From NCBI GenBank assembly GCA_031289315.1, contig JAITPR010000023.1, forward strand, positions 1-40,812: 40,812 nucleotides of DNA, in the 5' to 3' direction. This stretch comes from Clostridiaceae bacterium. Lineage in GTDB: Bacteria; Bacillota; Clostridia; Christensenellales; CAG-917. Both the position numbers and the translations under genes were made by a program. The first letter of the stretch is position 1. Each line of letters opens with the position of its first letter. Shown here piece by piece: positions 15,504 through 23,092 of the stretch. The notes under the pieces are model-generated. The model was not told where the DNA came from and searched no databases. It was given only the letters and a program-made list of their open reading frames with translations.

Positions 15504-16510
15504 GCGCCCGCTATGACGAGCTTAACGGGCTTATCGACGCACCGGAGATAACCGCCGACGGCAGGTATTGGCGGCGTTTGTCCGCCGAACGCGAGGGCTT
15601 AGAGGAAGCCGCCTTAGCGCATGCGGAGTTGCTTAAATTACACGGGGAATTGAGTAGGTGCGGCGAAGAGCTTAACCGTGTAGCGGACTCCGATTTGCGC
15701 GCGCTTATCGCGGAGGAGGCGGAGAGCATTGCGTCAAGAGCGGAGCAGGTTACGGCAAGGCTTTCGGAGGCGCTTTTATACGCCGAAATTACCGACGTGC
15801 GCGGTGCCGTTATAGAAATACGCGCGGTTGAGGGCGGCGACGCGGCGGAAAGCTTTTCCTTTTGCCTAATGCAAATGTACGCGGCGTACGCAAAGACAAA
15901 CGGCTTTGAATTTATTGCCGTAGACGCGGTTTACTCCGCGCCGGGACGGCTGCGGTCGGTCGATATTACCGTGCCTTGTGCGGGAGCCTATGCGCGGCTG
16001 AAAGCCGAAAGCGGCATACATAAGGCGGTTGGGTTCGGCAAGGACAGACGGACGGCGTTTGCGGCGGTTTCGGTGTTCCCGGCGGTCGATACGGACGGTA
16101 CGGAAATTTCCGAAAAGGATTTGCGCATAGACATCTTCCGCTCCAGTGGGGCGGGAGGGCAAAACGTCAACAAGGTGGAAACGGCGGTGCGCGTAACGCA
16201 CATACCTACCGGCACAGTTTCGATTTGTCAGGACGAGCGTTCGCAGTTGAAAAACAAGGAAAGGGCCTTGAAAAACTTGGCGGAAAAGCTTGCGCGCATC
16301 GAAGACGAGCGGGTAAAGGCGGAAAATGCGGAGGAACGCAAACGACAACGCGAAAATTCCAATAAAGCTAGCCCCGTGCGAACTTATGATTATACGGCAA
16401 ACGGAGCGTATGCGCGCGGCGGACTTAAGGCGGAGCTCGCATCCGTACTGGCGGGCGGTATAAAGCCGTTCGTAGACGCGGCACTACTGAACCAAATAGA
16501 TAAAAACTAA
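15458..16510 (+). CDS. Class I peptide release factor homologue with altered decoding loop
   Basis: By overall alignment this is an RF1-type class I release factor, which in its normal form hydrolyses peptidyl-tRNA at UAA/UAG. The 350-residue product has the helical domain 1 (about 1-95), then the core with SSGAGGQNVNKVETAVR, whose GGQ falls at residues 233-235, and HIPTGTVSICQDERSQLKNKERAL. The segment that should carry the PxT anticodon tripeptide and HTSA reads SGIHKAVGFGKDRRTAFAAV: it is about five residues shorter, with no PxT or SPF, and the conserved His is replaced. The RF1 C-terminal RTYNxPxGRVTDHR motif is also degraded (VRTYDYTANGAYARGG). The start is the ATG of MAGYVEK; a TTG at 15434 lies in repeat sequence. 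It could be a paralogue acting without codon specificity. Confidence 0.75.
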   Translation: MAGYVEKILLRSAKIRARYDELNGLIDAPEITADGRYWRRLSAEREGLEEAALAHAELLKLHGELSRCGEELNRVADSDLRALIAEEAESIASRAEQVTARLSEALLYAEITDVRGAVIEIRAVEGGDAAESFSFCLMQMYAAYAKTNGFEFIAVDAVYSAPGRLRSVDITVPCAGAYARLKAESGIHKAVGFGKDRRTAFAAVSVFPAVDTDGTEISEKDLRIDIFRSSGAGGQNVNKVETAVRVTHIPTGTVSICQDERSQLKNKERALKNLAEKLARIEDERVKAENAEERKRQRENSNKASPVRTYDYTANGAYARGGLKAELASVLAGGIKPFVDAALLNQIDKN

Positions 16511-16570
16511 AACGGTCGGCAATCCGTTCGTAGACGCAGCGCTACTAGACCAATGTAGATAACTAAAAAC
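16466..16570. repeat. 58-bp tandem duplication of the prfA-like 3' end
   Basis: CCGTTCGTAGACGCGGCACTACTGAACCAAATAGATAA (from 16466, coding) recurs from 16524 as a diverged copy beyond the stop codon. The second copy is out of frame and non-coding. Confidence 0.85.
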
Positions 16571-16583
16571 ATACGGACATAGA

Positions 16584-19037
16584 ATGAGAGAATTTATAGC
16601 CGAGCCGCGCAAAACCGTGCTGTCCTCCGAAACGAGGACGTACAAGACCGCGCGGTTCATGAAAGAGACCGCCCGTTTCAGGGATATAGACCTCTTCGCG
16701 GAAAAGCTTGCGGAGGGCGTTATTGCCAATCCCGATATATTTAAAACGGATAAGTCCGCGCCGGATAAAAAGTCGATTGTCGCTTTCAAGCTATGCACGG
16801 AGGATAGACGCCACGGCTTCTGGTTTGCATTCGGCGGCGCGGCTGGCAGCGAAAAATACGGAATTTCCGATAAGGATATAGTTTTTTTCAAGTACGAAAG
16901 CACGGAGGAAAACGCGCGCAAAAACGACTCGTCGTTGTCCGTTCTTTTGAGTGAGGACGCGTTTTTTATTTTGGCGGAAAACACGTGTACGGTTTTCGAC
17001 GCGCAGGACTTCCGCAAGCTTTACCGGCTGTCGCATTCGGATACCGTCAACTTTCCTTTGCTCAACGCGGAGCAGAGAAAAATAGTTACCACGGAGGACC
17101 AAAACGTACTGGTTCAAGGCGTTGCCGGTAGCGGCAAAACCAATGTGTGTATAGAGAAATTGGTTTTCACGGCGTGCAGGGGCTACAAGGGACGTGTGCT
17201 TTACTCCACCTTTTCGCGCGGGCTTCTCATAGACACGCAAACTAGAGTAACGCTGTTTCAAAACAATTTGAGGCAGTTTGTAAAGGACTACGAGGAAGGT
17301 CGGGTGGTTTTTGCCGATGCGGATAAGAGAAAAGCAATTGAAAATAAAATAGGCGTATATTTCACGGTTAACGACGACGACAAGCTTTGTGACAAGATAA
17401 AATCCGTAATAAATTTTTTAGATAATAACATAGATTATTTTCTCATTGAGGACTTATATTTAAAATACGCGGGCGGCGGCGACACCACCGTAACGGACGA
17501 GAATTTTTTTGTCAAGACCTATGTCAAGGATATAAAAAACCATCAGCTTGCGGGCAAATTGGAAAAGGTGGCGTATCTGTCCTACGAGGTGATATACAAA
17601 GAGATTTTCGGCGTCATATTCGGCTGTTACGATTTGTCGGCGCCGGCTCAAATGCTTTCGCAAGCGGAGTATTCGGAGCGCCGCCGCGACAGCTTTACGG
17701 TACCCGAATGCGAGGTGATTTATTCTCTTGCTAAGGACTACGACGCGTACATGTCGAAAAACGGCTTGACCGACAATAACCGCATGTCGCGCAACCTATT
17801 GGACTTAAAAAGTAATATCGAAACGTATTCGCTTGCCATACTGGACGAGGTTCAGGATATGACGGAAGTCAACCTTTGCCTATTCAAAAGCATAGCAAGA
17901 AAACTGTTTTGCGTCGGCGACGCGTTGCAAATGATAAATCCGTCTTATTTCGGGTTCGCCTATTTGAAGCGGTTGCTGTTTGAAAAGGACGTGGTGTCGG
18001 TGGCGGAGCTTTCCAATAACTACCGCAATACCAAGCGCATTGCCGACATAGTGGGAAAGTTGGGAGAGTTGAATACGCGCCGTTTTGGTACGCACAGCTT
18101 TGTTCTTAGGAGTGTCGGCGTAGAGGGCGACGCTACGGCGACGGCGATTTACGTACATGATAAACGCTTCATAAAAGAGGCTAACGAGCTTGCTTTCAAC
18201 AACTATACGGTAATCGTACCCGGAGAGAAGGAACGCGGCGATTTGAGAAAATTCATGAAAAAACAGGAAATTCTCACCGTTGCGGAGATTAAGGGGCTGG
18301 AGCGCGAATCGGTAATCCTATATAATTTGCTTTCGGCGAACGCCGACAAGTGGAGTGCGCTTGCCAGAATGCAGGTTAACAGAAAGCAAGCAGATGAAAA
18401 TTCCGTATACCGATATTATTTTAACCTGTTTTACGTCGGCGTTTCGCGCGCTAAGACGCACGTGTATGTGGCGGAGGACAACGCGCCGCCGGAGTTCGGC
18501 GGATTTTTCCGCGATTGCTTTGAAGCGGCGGACACGGAGCGTGCCATATCCAGTCTTATCGGGACGACCAACAAGGCGGAAATAGAGCAGGACGAGCTTT
18601 TGGAGCGAGTGGAGCAGTTTTTAAAGCTTGACCAATTCGACAACGCGCGCTTTGCGGCTAACCGCGTTACCGACTTAAAGGAGCGCGAACGGGCGCTCAC
18701 CAAGATAGATATATACGAGCAGTTAATCAGGCACGGCAAGCACCGCGAAGCGGGTATACGCTTTTGGGAGGCGGGCATGCCGGAGGAAGCTAAGGAGCAG
18801 TTCGTGCTGTCTAAGGATACGGTCTTGTGCGACCTTATCGACGCCTGTTCGGGAAAGGACAGCGACGGGCTGAACCTTGACGTTTTGGACTTTTTCCCGG
18901 AGGTGGCGGGCAACGAAACCGCGCGCAAGGTGATAGTACGGCTTGTCAATAAGGATTTAAAGGATTTGACGGAGGGGCAACGCGCCCTAGACGCCAAATT
19001 CAAAGGTCGTTTAAACAGGGGTGTGGGCAATCCGTGA
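16584..19037 (+). CDS. UvrD/Rep-like SF1 helicase with TPR-like C-terminal tail
   Basis: The 817-residue protein contains a superfamily 1A helicase core: Walker A GVAGSGKTN (179-187), Walker B LAILDEVQDM (about 418-427), motif III CVGDALQMINP (about 443), motif IV NNYRNTKRIAD (about 478), motif V VAEIKGLERESV (566) and motif VI FYVGVSRAK (617). Residues 1-160 form an N-terminal domain I do not recognise. The region after about 655 is helical, with TPR-like pairs (DQFDNARFAANR, KHREAGIRFWEAGMPEEA). This layout resembles the UvrD-like/TRANK1-type helicases rather than classical PcrA. The substrate and role are unknown; DNA repair and defence are both open. The last codons (GVGNP and stop) lie inside a family 2 repeat. 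No clear ribosome binding site is present. Confidence 0.85.
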   Translation: MREFIAEPRKTVLSSETRTYKTARFMKETARFRDIDLFAEKLAEGVIANPDIFKTDKSAPDKKSIVAFKLCTEDRRHGFWFAFGGAAGSEKYGISDKDIVFFKYESTEENARKNDSSLSVLLSEDAFFILAENTCTVFDAQDFRKLYRLSHSDTVNFPLLNAEQRKIVTTEDQNVLVQGVAGSGKTNVCIEKLVFTACRGYKGRVLYSTFSRGLLIDTQTRVTLFQNNLRQFVKDYEEGRVVFADADKRKAIENKIGVYFTVNDDDKLCDKIKSVINFLDNNIDYFLIEDLYLKYAGGGDTTVTDENFFVKTYVKDIKNHQLAGKLEKVAYLSYEVIYKEIFGVIFGCYDLSAPAQMLSQAEYSERRRDSFTVPECEVIYSLAKDYDAYMSKNGLTDNNRMSRNLLDLKSNIETYSLAILDEVQDMTEVNLCLFKSIARKLFCVGDALQMINPSYFGFAYLKRLLFEKDVVSVAELSNNYRNTKRIADIVGKLGELNTRRFGTHSFVLRSVGVEGDATATAIYVHDKRFIKEANELAFNNYTVIVPGEKERGDLRKFMKKQEILTVAEIKGLERESVILYNLLSANADKWSALARMQVNRKQADENSVYRYYFNLFYVGVSRAKTHVYVAEDNAPPEFGGFFRDCFEAADTERAISSLIGTTNKAEIEQDELLERVEQFLKLDQFDNARFAANRVTDLKERERALTKIDIYEQLIRHGKHREAGIRFWEAGMPEEAKEQFVLSKDTVLCDLIDACSGKDSDGLNLDVLDFFPEVAGNETARKVIVRLVNKDLKDLTEGQRALDAKFKGRLNRGVGNP

Positions 19038-19088
19038 CGGCTTGCTTGCCTAAGAGAATATTTTGTTACCACAAATTATTCACACCCT
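19017..19088. repeat. Family 2 palindromic element overlapping the helicase 3' end
   Basis: The left arm GGGGTGTGGGCAATCCGTGAC encodes the last helicase residues and its stop. The right arm GAGAATATTTTGTTACCACAAATTATTCACACC (19054-19086) matches 25728-25760. The internal CTTGCTTGCCTAAGAGAAT matches the left half of the 25.6-kb copy. Confidence 0.75.
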
Positions 19089-19095
19089 ATAAACC

Positions 19096-19235
19096 GCGCC
19101 TAACCGCGTTAGTTTGCGCAGAAAACCTGACGGGAGCCGTCCGCGCAACCGCGTAGATTCAATCAAAAAACCCGTGAGCGTCCGTGCGTAACCGCATGGC
19201 TTGCGTGAAAACGGCGGAACCGTCCGTGTGAAAAA
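19096..19235. repeat. Diverged direct repeat before the coiled-coil gene
   Basis: GCCTAACCGCGTTAGTTTGCG...GAAAACC...CCGTCCGCGC (about 19096-19150) and GCGTAACCGCATGGCTTGCG...GAAAAC...CCGTCCGTGTG (about 19172-19230) are related copies about 77 bases apart. Nothing in the 242-base gap (19038-19279) looks like a gene. Confidence 0.45.
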
Positions 19236-19279
19236 AATAGCAACCCAAAAAATAACAACTCCTTACGGAAAGGTGATAT

Positions 19280-19999
19280 ATGGATAACAACGAAGCCAAG
19301 TCCTTGATAGAAGCGTTCAGAGCGTACAGAGAACTGCTAACACCTATACAGGGCAATTTAAACGATTTTATAGATACCTACGACTCGATGAAGGACAACA
19401 TCGACAAGCTTAATCAAGCGTTCGGAGGTGACATAAAGTCTAAACTGGAAAGCATTTATAAGACGCTTTCGGGGCAGGCGGAGAAGGCGGCGGACTTGTC
19501 GTCGCGCATAGACCAGTTCACGCGGTTGACCAATAAATATACCTCCGAGGTGACGCAGCTGCTTACAATTTTCAGCCGCGTTGAGGAGCGCATATCCGCG
19601 GTTAACGAGCTAGAGAACAAGGCGGGGGCGCAGATAGCGCGGCTGGACGCGATTTTGGAGGAGAAAAACAAAACCTACAATATAAAAGAGCTTCAGCGTA
19701 CTTTGGATAGCTATAACGGCAACGTGCAAAAGGTTAGCGAATTTATAAACCGCGACGTGGCGGACTCCTTAAACAAGAGCCAGAAGAAGCTGGAAACTAT
19801 AAAGGACGGCGTAGACGATATAATGCGCAAGCAACGCGACGAAAATATAAGCGTGGAAAAATTGCTTGAGGTTTATCAATCGACCGGCGAAACGCTGAAA
19901 AAAATAGCCGAAAAGGAGGATATAAATGAAGCGTATTTATTTGAAATCCTTGACAAGTGGGCGGACTCACGCAACGTGAGGCTTAAAAAACGGGACTAA
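19280..19999 (+). CDS. Soluble coiled-coil protein of unknown function
   Basis: I do not recognise a family. The 239 residues have no membrane segment or signal peptide and are rich in heptad-like helix: stretches near 40-75 (KLNQAFGGDIKSKLESIYKT), 80-130 and 140-210, with few prolines. Polar and acidic residues alternate with Leu, Ile and Val as in long parallel coiled coils; methyl-accepting-protein-like or tape-measure-like resemblance is probably only compositional. The start ATG has AAAGGTGAT about 6 bases upstream. The gene lies 242 bases after the helicase, separated from it by a family 2 element, and 210 bases before a membrane protein gene, so co-function is plausible but unproven. 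Confidence 0.7.
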   Translation: MDNNEAKSLIEAFRAYRELLTPIQGNLNDFIDTYDSMKDNIDKLNQAFGGDIKSKLESIYKTLSGQAEKAADLSSRIDQFTRLTNKYTSEVTQLLTIFSRVEERISAVNELENKAGAQIARLDAILEEKNKTYNIKELQRTLDSYNGNVQKVSEFINRDVADSLNKSQKKLETIKDGVDDIMRKQRDENISVEKLLEVYQSTGETLKKIAEKEDINEAYLFEILDKWADSRNVRLKKRD

Positions 20000-20209
20000 A
20001 AGGGTAACGCCCGCACGGCAAAAACTAATCTGAAAAAGGTTGTAAAAATAAATTTACCGGCACGGTAAAAAGCAATTAAAAGTGCGGCGAACCTAAAAAC
20101 CCGGCAAAGAAATTGCCCGTATCAACTAAAAAAAACTGGAAACGACGCCAAAAAAATGCCCATATAAGCTAAAAATAAACCTAAAAAAAGGCGGCAAAAA
20201 CCCGAAAAA

Positions 20210-22396
20210 ATGACGGATATTCAAGAAATTTTTAACGCTGTAAAAAACGACGATGAGGAACTTTTCTCTCTAAGAATGCAAGAGAAGAAAAGCAATTTGT
20301 CGTTGTGTTACGGCAGGTTCCCGTTGTTGTCGCTTTGCTACCTTTATAACGCGGTTAAAATCATAAGGCGTTATGAAAAAGACTTGGACGGCGTTTCGCC
20401 GTATACGATAGTCGCGGAGCCTTACGAGGCGTACGTTAAATTCCGTGCGTACGCAAAACGCGCATTGAGATTATACGCTCCCGCTGGCAAAAAAACCGTG
20501 CCGCCCGTTGAGATGTTGGCGATTACCGGCGCTTCAGAATACCTTTCGGAGGTGTATCCGCATTTAAACAAGGGCGCGAATACGGAAGGCAACATACGCC
20601 ATATCTACAAAACGGCGCACGGTGAGAACATCCTCATCAACGGCGAAGGCGTGTTGATTGCCGGCGTCCGTATGAGTAAATTAAATAAAATTTTTATTCT
20701 CATAGCCGTCATTGTCGCCGCGATAATGGCGGCGGTGCCGTTCGGCGTGTGGAACGGATTAAAAAATTATTTCGGAGAGGGTACGGCGGAAAATCCGACA
20801 CGGATTTACAACGCAGCGCAGCTTGAAGCCGCGCTTGAAGCCGATAAGCCGAACATAATACTGATGTCGGATTTAACGCTTTCCGCCTCCTTTGCGGTGT
20901 CGGAATACTCCGGCAAGGTCAACGGCAACGGGAAGACGTTGCGCGTAAGCGCGTATAAAAAGGGACTAATCGAAACTTTAACCGGCACCGTTGAGCGTTT
21001 AAACGTGGTTTTTACGGCGACGGACGCGGTGATAAGCGAAGATGCCGCCCTTGTTGTTTTCACGAATAAGGGAGCGCTACGAGGCTTGCGCGTGTCGTTT
21101 AGCGGTTCGTTTTTATCTGTCGGTACCGACGGCGTCAGTCTTAAAGCTTCGGCGCTTGTTTCCGTAAACAACGGTGAAATTTCCACGTGTTCGGCATTCG
21201 TGGAGATAACTATCAACGGAGTGCCTACCGCGGACACGCTTTTTTCCGCGATGGCGTCTTCAAACAACGGCACAATTTCCGGCTGTTCGCTTGAAGACGG
21301 CAGTGTAATCGATTCCGTTGATGCGGATTTGGCGGGGATTGCCGCCTACAACAACGCCAACGGAGTCATAAGAAATTGCACGGCGGCGGGTAAAATATCT
21401 CAAACCTCCGCGTCGGTCGGTTGGTCGCCGTTCGTGGCGGGCATAGCCTATCAAAACAACGGGGAGATTTCCACCTCCGAAAACCGCGCGGAGATAACTG
21501 CAGAGTCCTCTGCGGCGATGTCCTACGATTCCGAGGCGGAAACGTCGGATTTGGCGATTGCGCGCGCGGCGGGCATAGCGATAAGCAACGCGGGGGAGAT
21601 AATCGGCGCGATTAACACGGGCGTTATAACTGCGCGGTCGTCGGCTACGGCAAGCGCCGTCTTTGCGTATGCGGGAGGCGTGGTAGTGACTAATACCGGA
21701 AGCCTTTCCGCGTGCGTCAACAACGCAACGGGAGCGATATCCGCGCTTACGGCATCTTTGACGAATTCGCCGGAGCTTCTTGCGGGCGGCATAGCGGCGG
21801 CTTCGTCAGGAAAAATTAACGGGGCGTTAAATTCCGCCGAAATAACCGTCTATACGCAAGGCGACGGCATGTGGGGAGCCGTTTACGCGGGCGGTATTGC
21901 CGCGTCCTCCGACGGCGCCGTGGATAAAGGCAAAAATGAGGGAAATTTAAACGTTACCGTCGGCGTTGCGCAGGCGTTTATAGGCGGTATAGTCGGTCTT
22001 GCCGTCCGAACAAACAATTCCGTCGCCACGGGTAGCTTGCAGATAACGCGTTCGTGTTCCTACGGCAGTATCAACTTGTCTTCGCCGGGCGACGGCGCGC
22101 TGCTACTAGCCGGCGGCATAGTCGGTCTTATAAGCGGAGAAATCAGCGATTCCTATTCCGCTATGGAATTTTCCACGGACAGCACAAAGTCCTATATAGG
22201 CGGCGTCATAGGCGGCGCGTATACTTTCTATCTGTATAATGTGTCGAATAATTATTATATAGAAAGGAGCAATGTGCCGCACGGGATAGGTTCTGTTCTT
22301 ATCATGGGCGGCAATTTGGGTGATCCGGGCGACAACGGCGTTACTAAAGTAGCGGATATAGACGGCTTGAAAGCTCTCGATATATATTGGGGCTAA
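20210..22396 (+). CDS. Membrane protein with ankyrin-like cytoplasmic domain and external GLUG-like repeats
   Basis: The 728-residue protein has no signal peptide. Residues 1-155 would be cytoplasmic and look like ankyrin-type helix pairs (IFNAVKNDDEELFS, FPLLSLCYLYNAVKIIRRYEKDL). One membrane segment follows (about 160-181, IFILIAVIVAAIMAAVPFGVW), so the rest should be outside. From about 195 the chain is Ser/Thr/Ala/Asn-rich, with many short repeats of the types AGGIAAASSGKING, AAYNNANGVIRNCTA and GGIVGLISGEISDSYSA. This is the pattern of GLUG and related right-handed beta-helix repeats in surface proteins of gut Bacillota. A sensor or adhesion role is inference only. The ATG has no nearby Shine-Dalgarno; the preceding 210 bases are A-rich without a gene. 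Confidence 0.75.
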   Translation: MTDIQEIFNAVKNDDEELFSLRMQEKKSNLSLCYGRFPLLSLCYLYNAVKIIRRYEKDLDGVSPYTIVAEPYEAYVKFRAYAKRALRLYAPAGKKTVPPVEMLAITGASEYLSEVYPHLNKGANTEGNIRHIYKTAHGENILINGEGVLIAGVRMSKLNKIFILIAVIVAAIMAAVPFGVWNGLKNYFGEGTAENPTRIYNAAQLEAALEADKPNIILMSDLTLSASFAVSEYSGKVNGNGKTLRVSAYKKGLIETLTGTVERLNVVFTATDAVISEDAALVVFTNKGALRGLRVSFSGSFLSVGTDGVSLKASALVSVNNGEISTCSAFVEITINGVPTADTLFSAMASSNNGTISGCSLEDGSVIDSVDADLAGIAAYNNANGVIRNCTAAGKISQTSASVGWSPFVAGIAYQNNGEISTSENRAEITAESSAAMSYDSEAETSDLAIARAAGIAISNAGEIIGAINTGVITARSSATASAVFAYAGGVVVTNTGSLSACVNNATGAISALTASLTNSPELLAGGIAAASSGKINGALNSAEITVYTQGDGMWGAVYAGGIAASSDGAVDKGKNEGNLNVTVGVAQAFIGGIVGLAVRTNNSVATGSLQITRSCSYGSINLSSPGDGALLLAGGIVGLISGEISDSYSAMEFSTDSTKSYIGGVIGGAYTFYLYNVSNNYYIERSNVPHGIGSVLIMGGNLGDPGDNGVTKVADIDGLKALDIYWG

Positions 22397-22399
22397 AAA

Positions 22400-22475
22400 C
22401 GGTCTGATAAAGGCGGTCTACAAAAAACAGTCGCCAAAAACGGTCTGCCCAAAACAGTCCGCCAAAAGCGGTAGA
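22400..22475. repeat. Short alternating repeats after the GLUG protein gene
   Basis: AAACGGTCTG, GGCGGTCTAC, AAACAGTCGCC, AAACGGTCTGCCC and AAACAGTCCGCC alternate and can pair locally (GGCGGTCT with AGTCGCC). They look like a decayed tandem array with some hairpin potential. Confidence 0.5.
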
Positions 22476-22501
22476 GGGCGCTACGGACGCTTATTAAAAA
22501 G

Positions 22502-22831
22502 ATGATAAAATCTAAAAGAAATTTCTTAATATTTTTTGTTTCGACGTGCGCGGTGTTCATGCTGGATTTGGTGTACGGAATTTTTGTCACCGTCAAGGCT
22601 GTGCAGTTTTTTAACGGCGGCGATTTTATTTCCGCGGCGTTTTTGAAATTCTCTTACGGTGTCGTAGGCGTAAACGGAGCGCTGCTAATCGGTGCGGCGG
22701 TATACATGTTTTCGCATACGGCGTCAAAATTTTTGCGTAAAAGATATATAGAAGACACGCTTGCCGCGGAGGAGCTTGTTGCGAATAGCGTAGCCGGCAA
22801 TACCGGCGGAAGTACCGAAAATAACGGTTAA
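22502..22831 (+). CDS. Small two-TM membrane protein of unknown function
   Basis: The 109-residue product starts MIKSKRNFLI and has two hydrophobic segments (about 7-31 and 44-69) separated by a short FNGGDF loop. It ends in a polar tail rich in Glu, Asn and Gly (NTGGSTENNG). The basic N-terminus suggests N-in and C-in. No family is recognised and no Shine-Dalgarno is seen. Its place directly after the ankyrin/GLUG membrane protein, with a repeat between, suggests a partner or a remnant of the same locus. Confidence 0.55.
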   Translation: MIKSKRNFLIFFVSTCAVFMLDLVYGIFVTVKAVQFFNGGDFISAAFLKFSYGVVGVNGALLIGAAVYMFSHTASKFLRKRYIEDTLAAEELVANSVAGNTGGSTENNG

Positions 22832-23092
22832 AGCCGAAGAAGCCGCGTGTGCGGCAACCTCCCAAAGAATGTCCTTACCAACTATACCCACAGGTTAAAT
22901 GCGGCAACGGCAAAAGCTTCGGAAACCAACGGTTAAAACCGTGGCTCCCCAAAAACGGTGTTTAGAGAACTTAAATTCACCAAAACTGCCATAGTATCAA
23001 CACACACTCAATTAATGATAATATATATATCTGCCGGCTACAAATTTTAGATTGTTTGCAGATTTGCGACACAAACCGTAAGGAGATGGATA

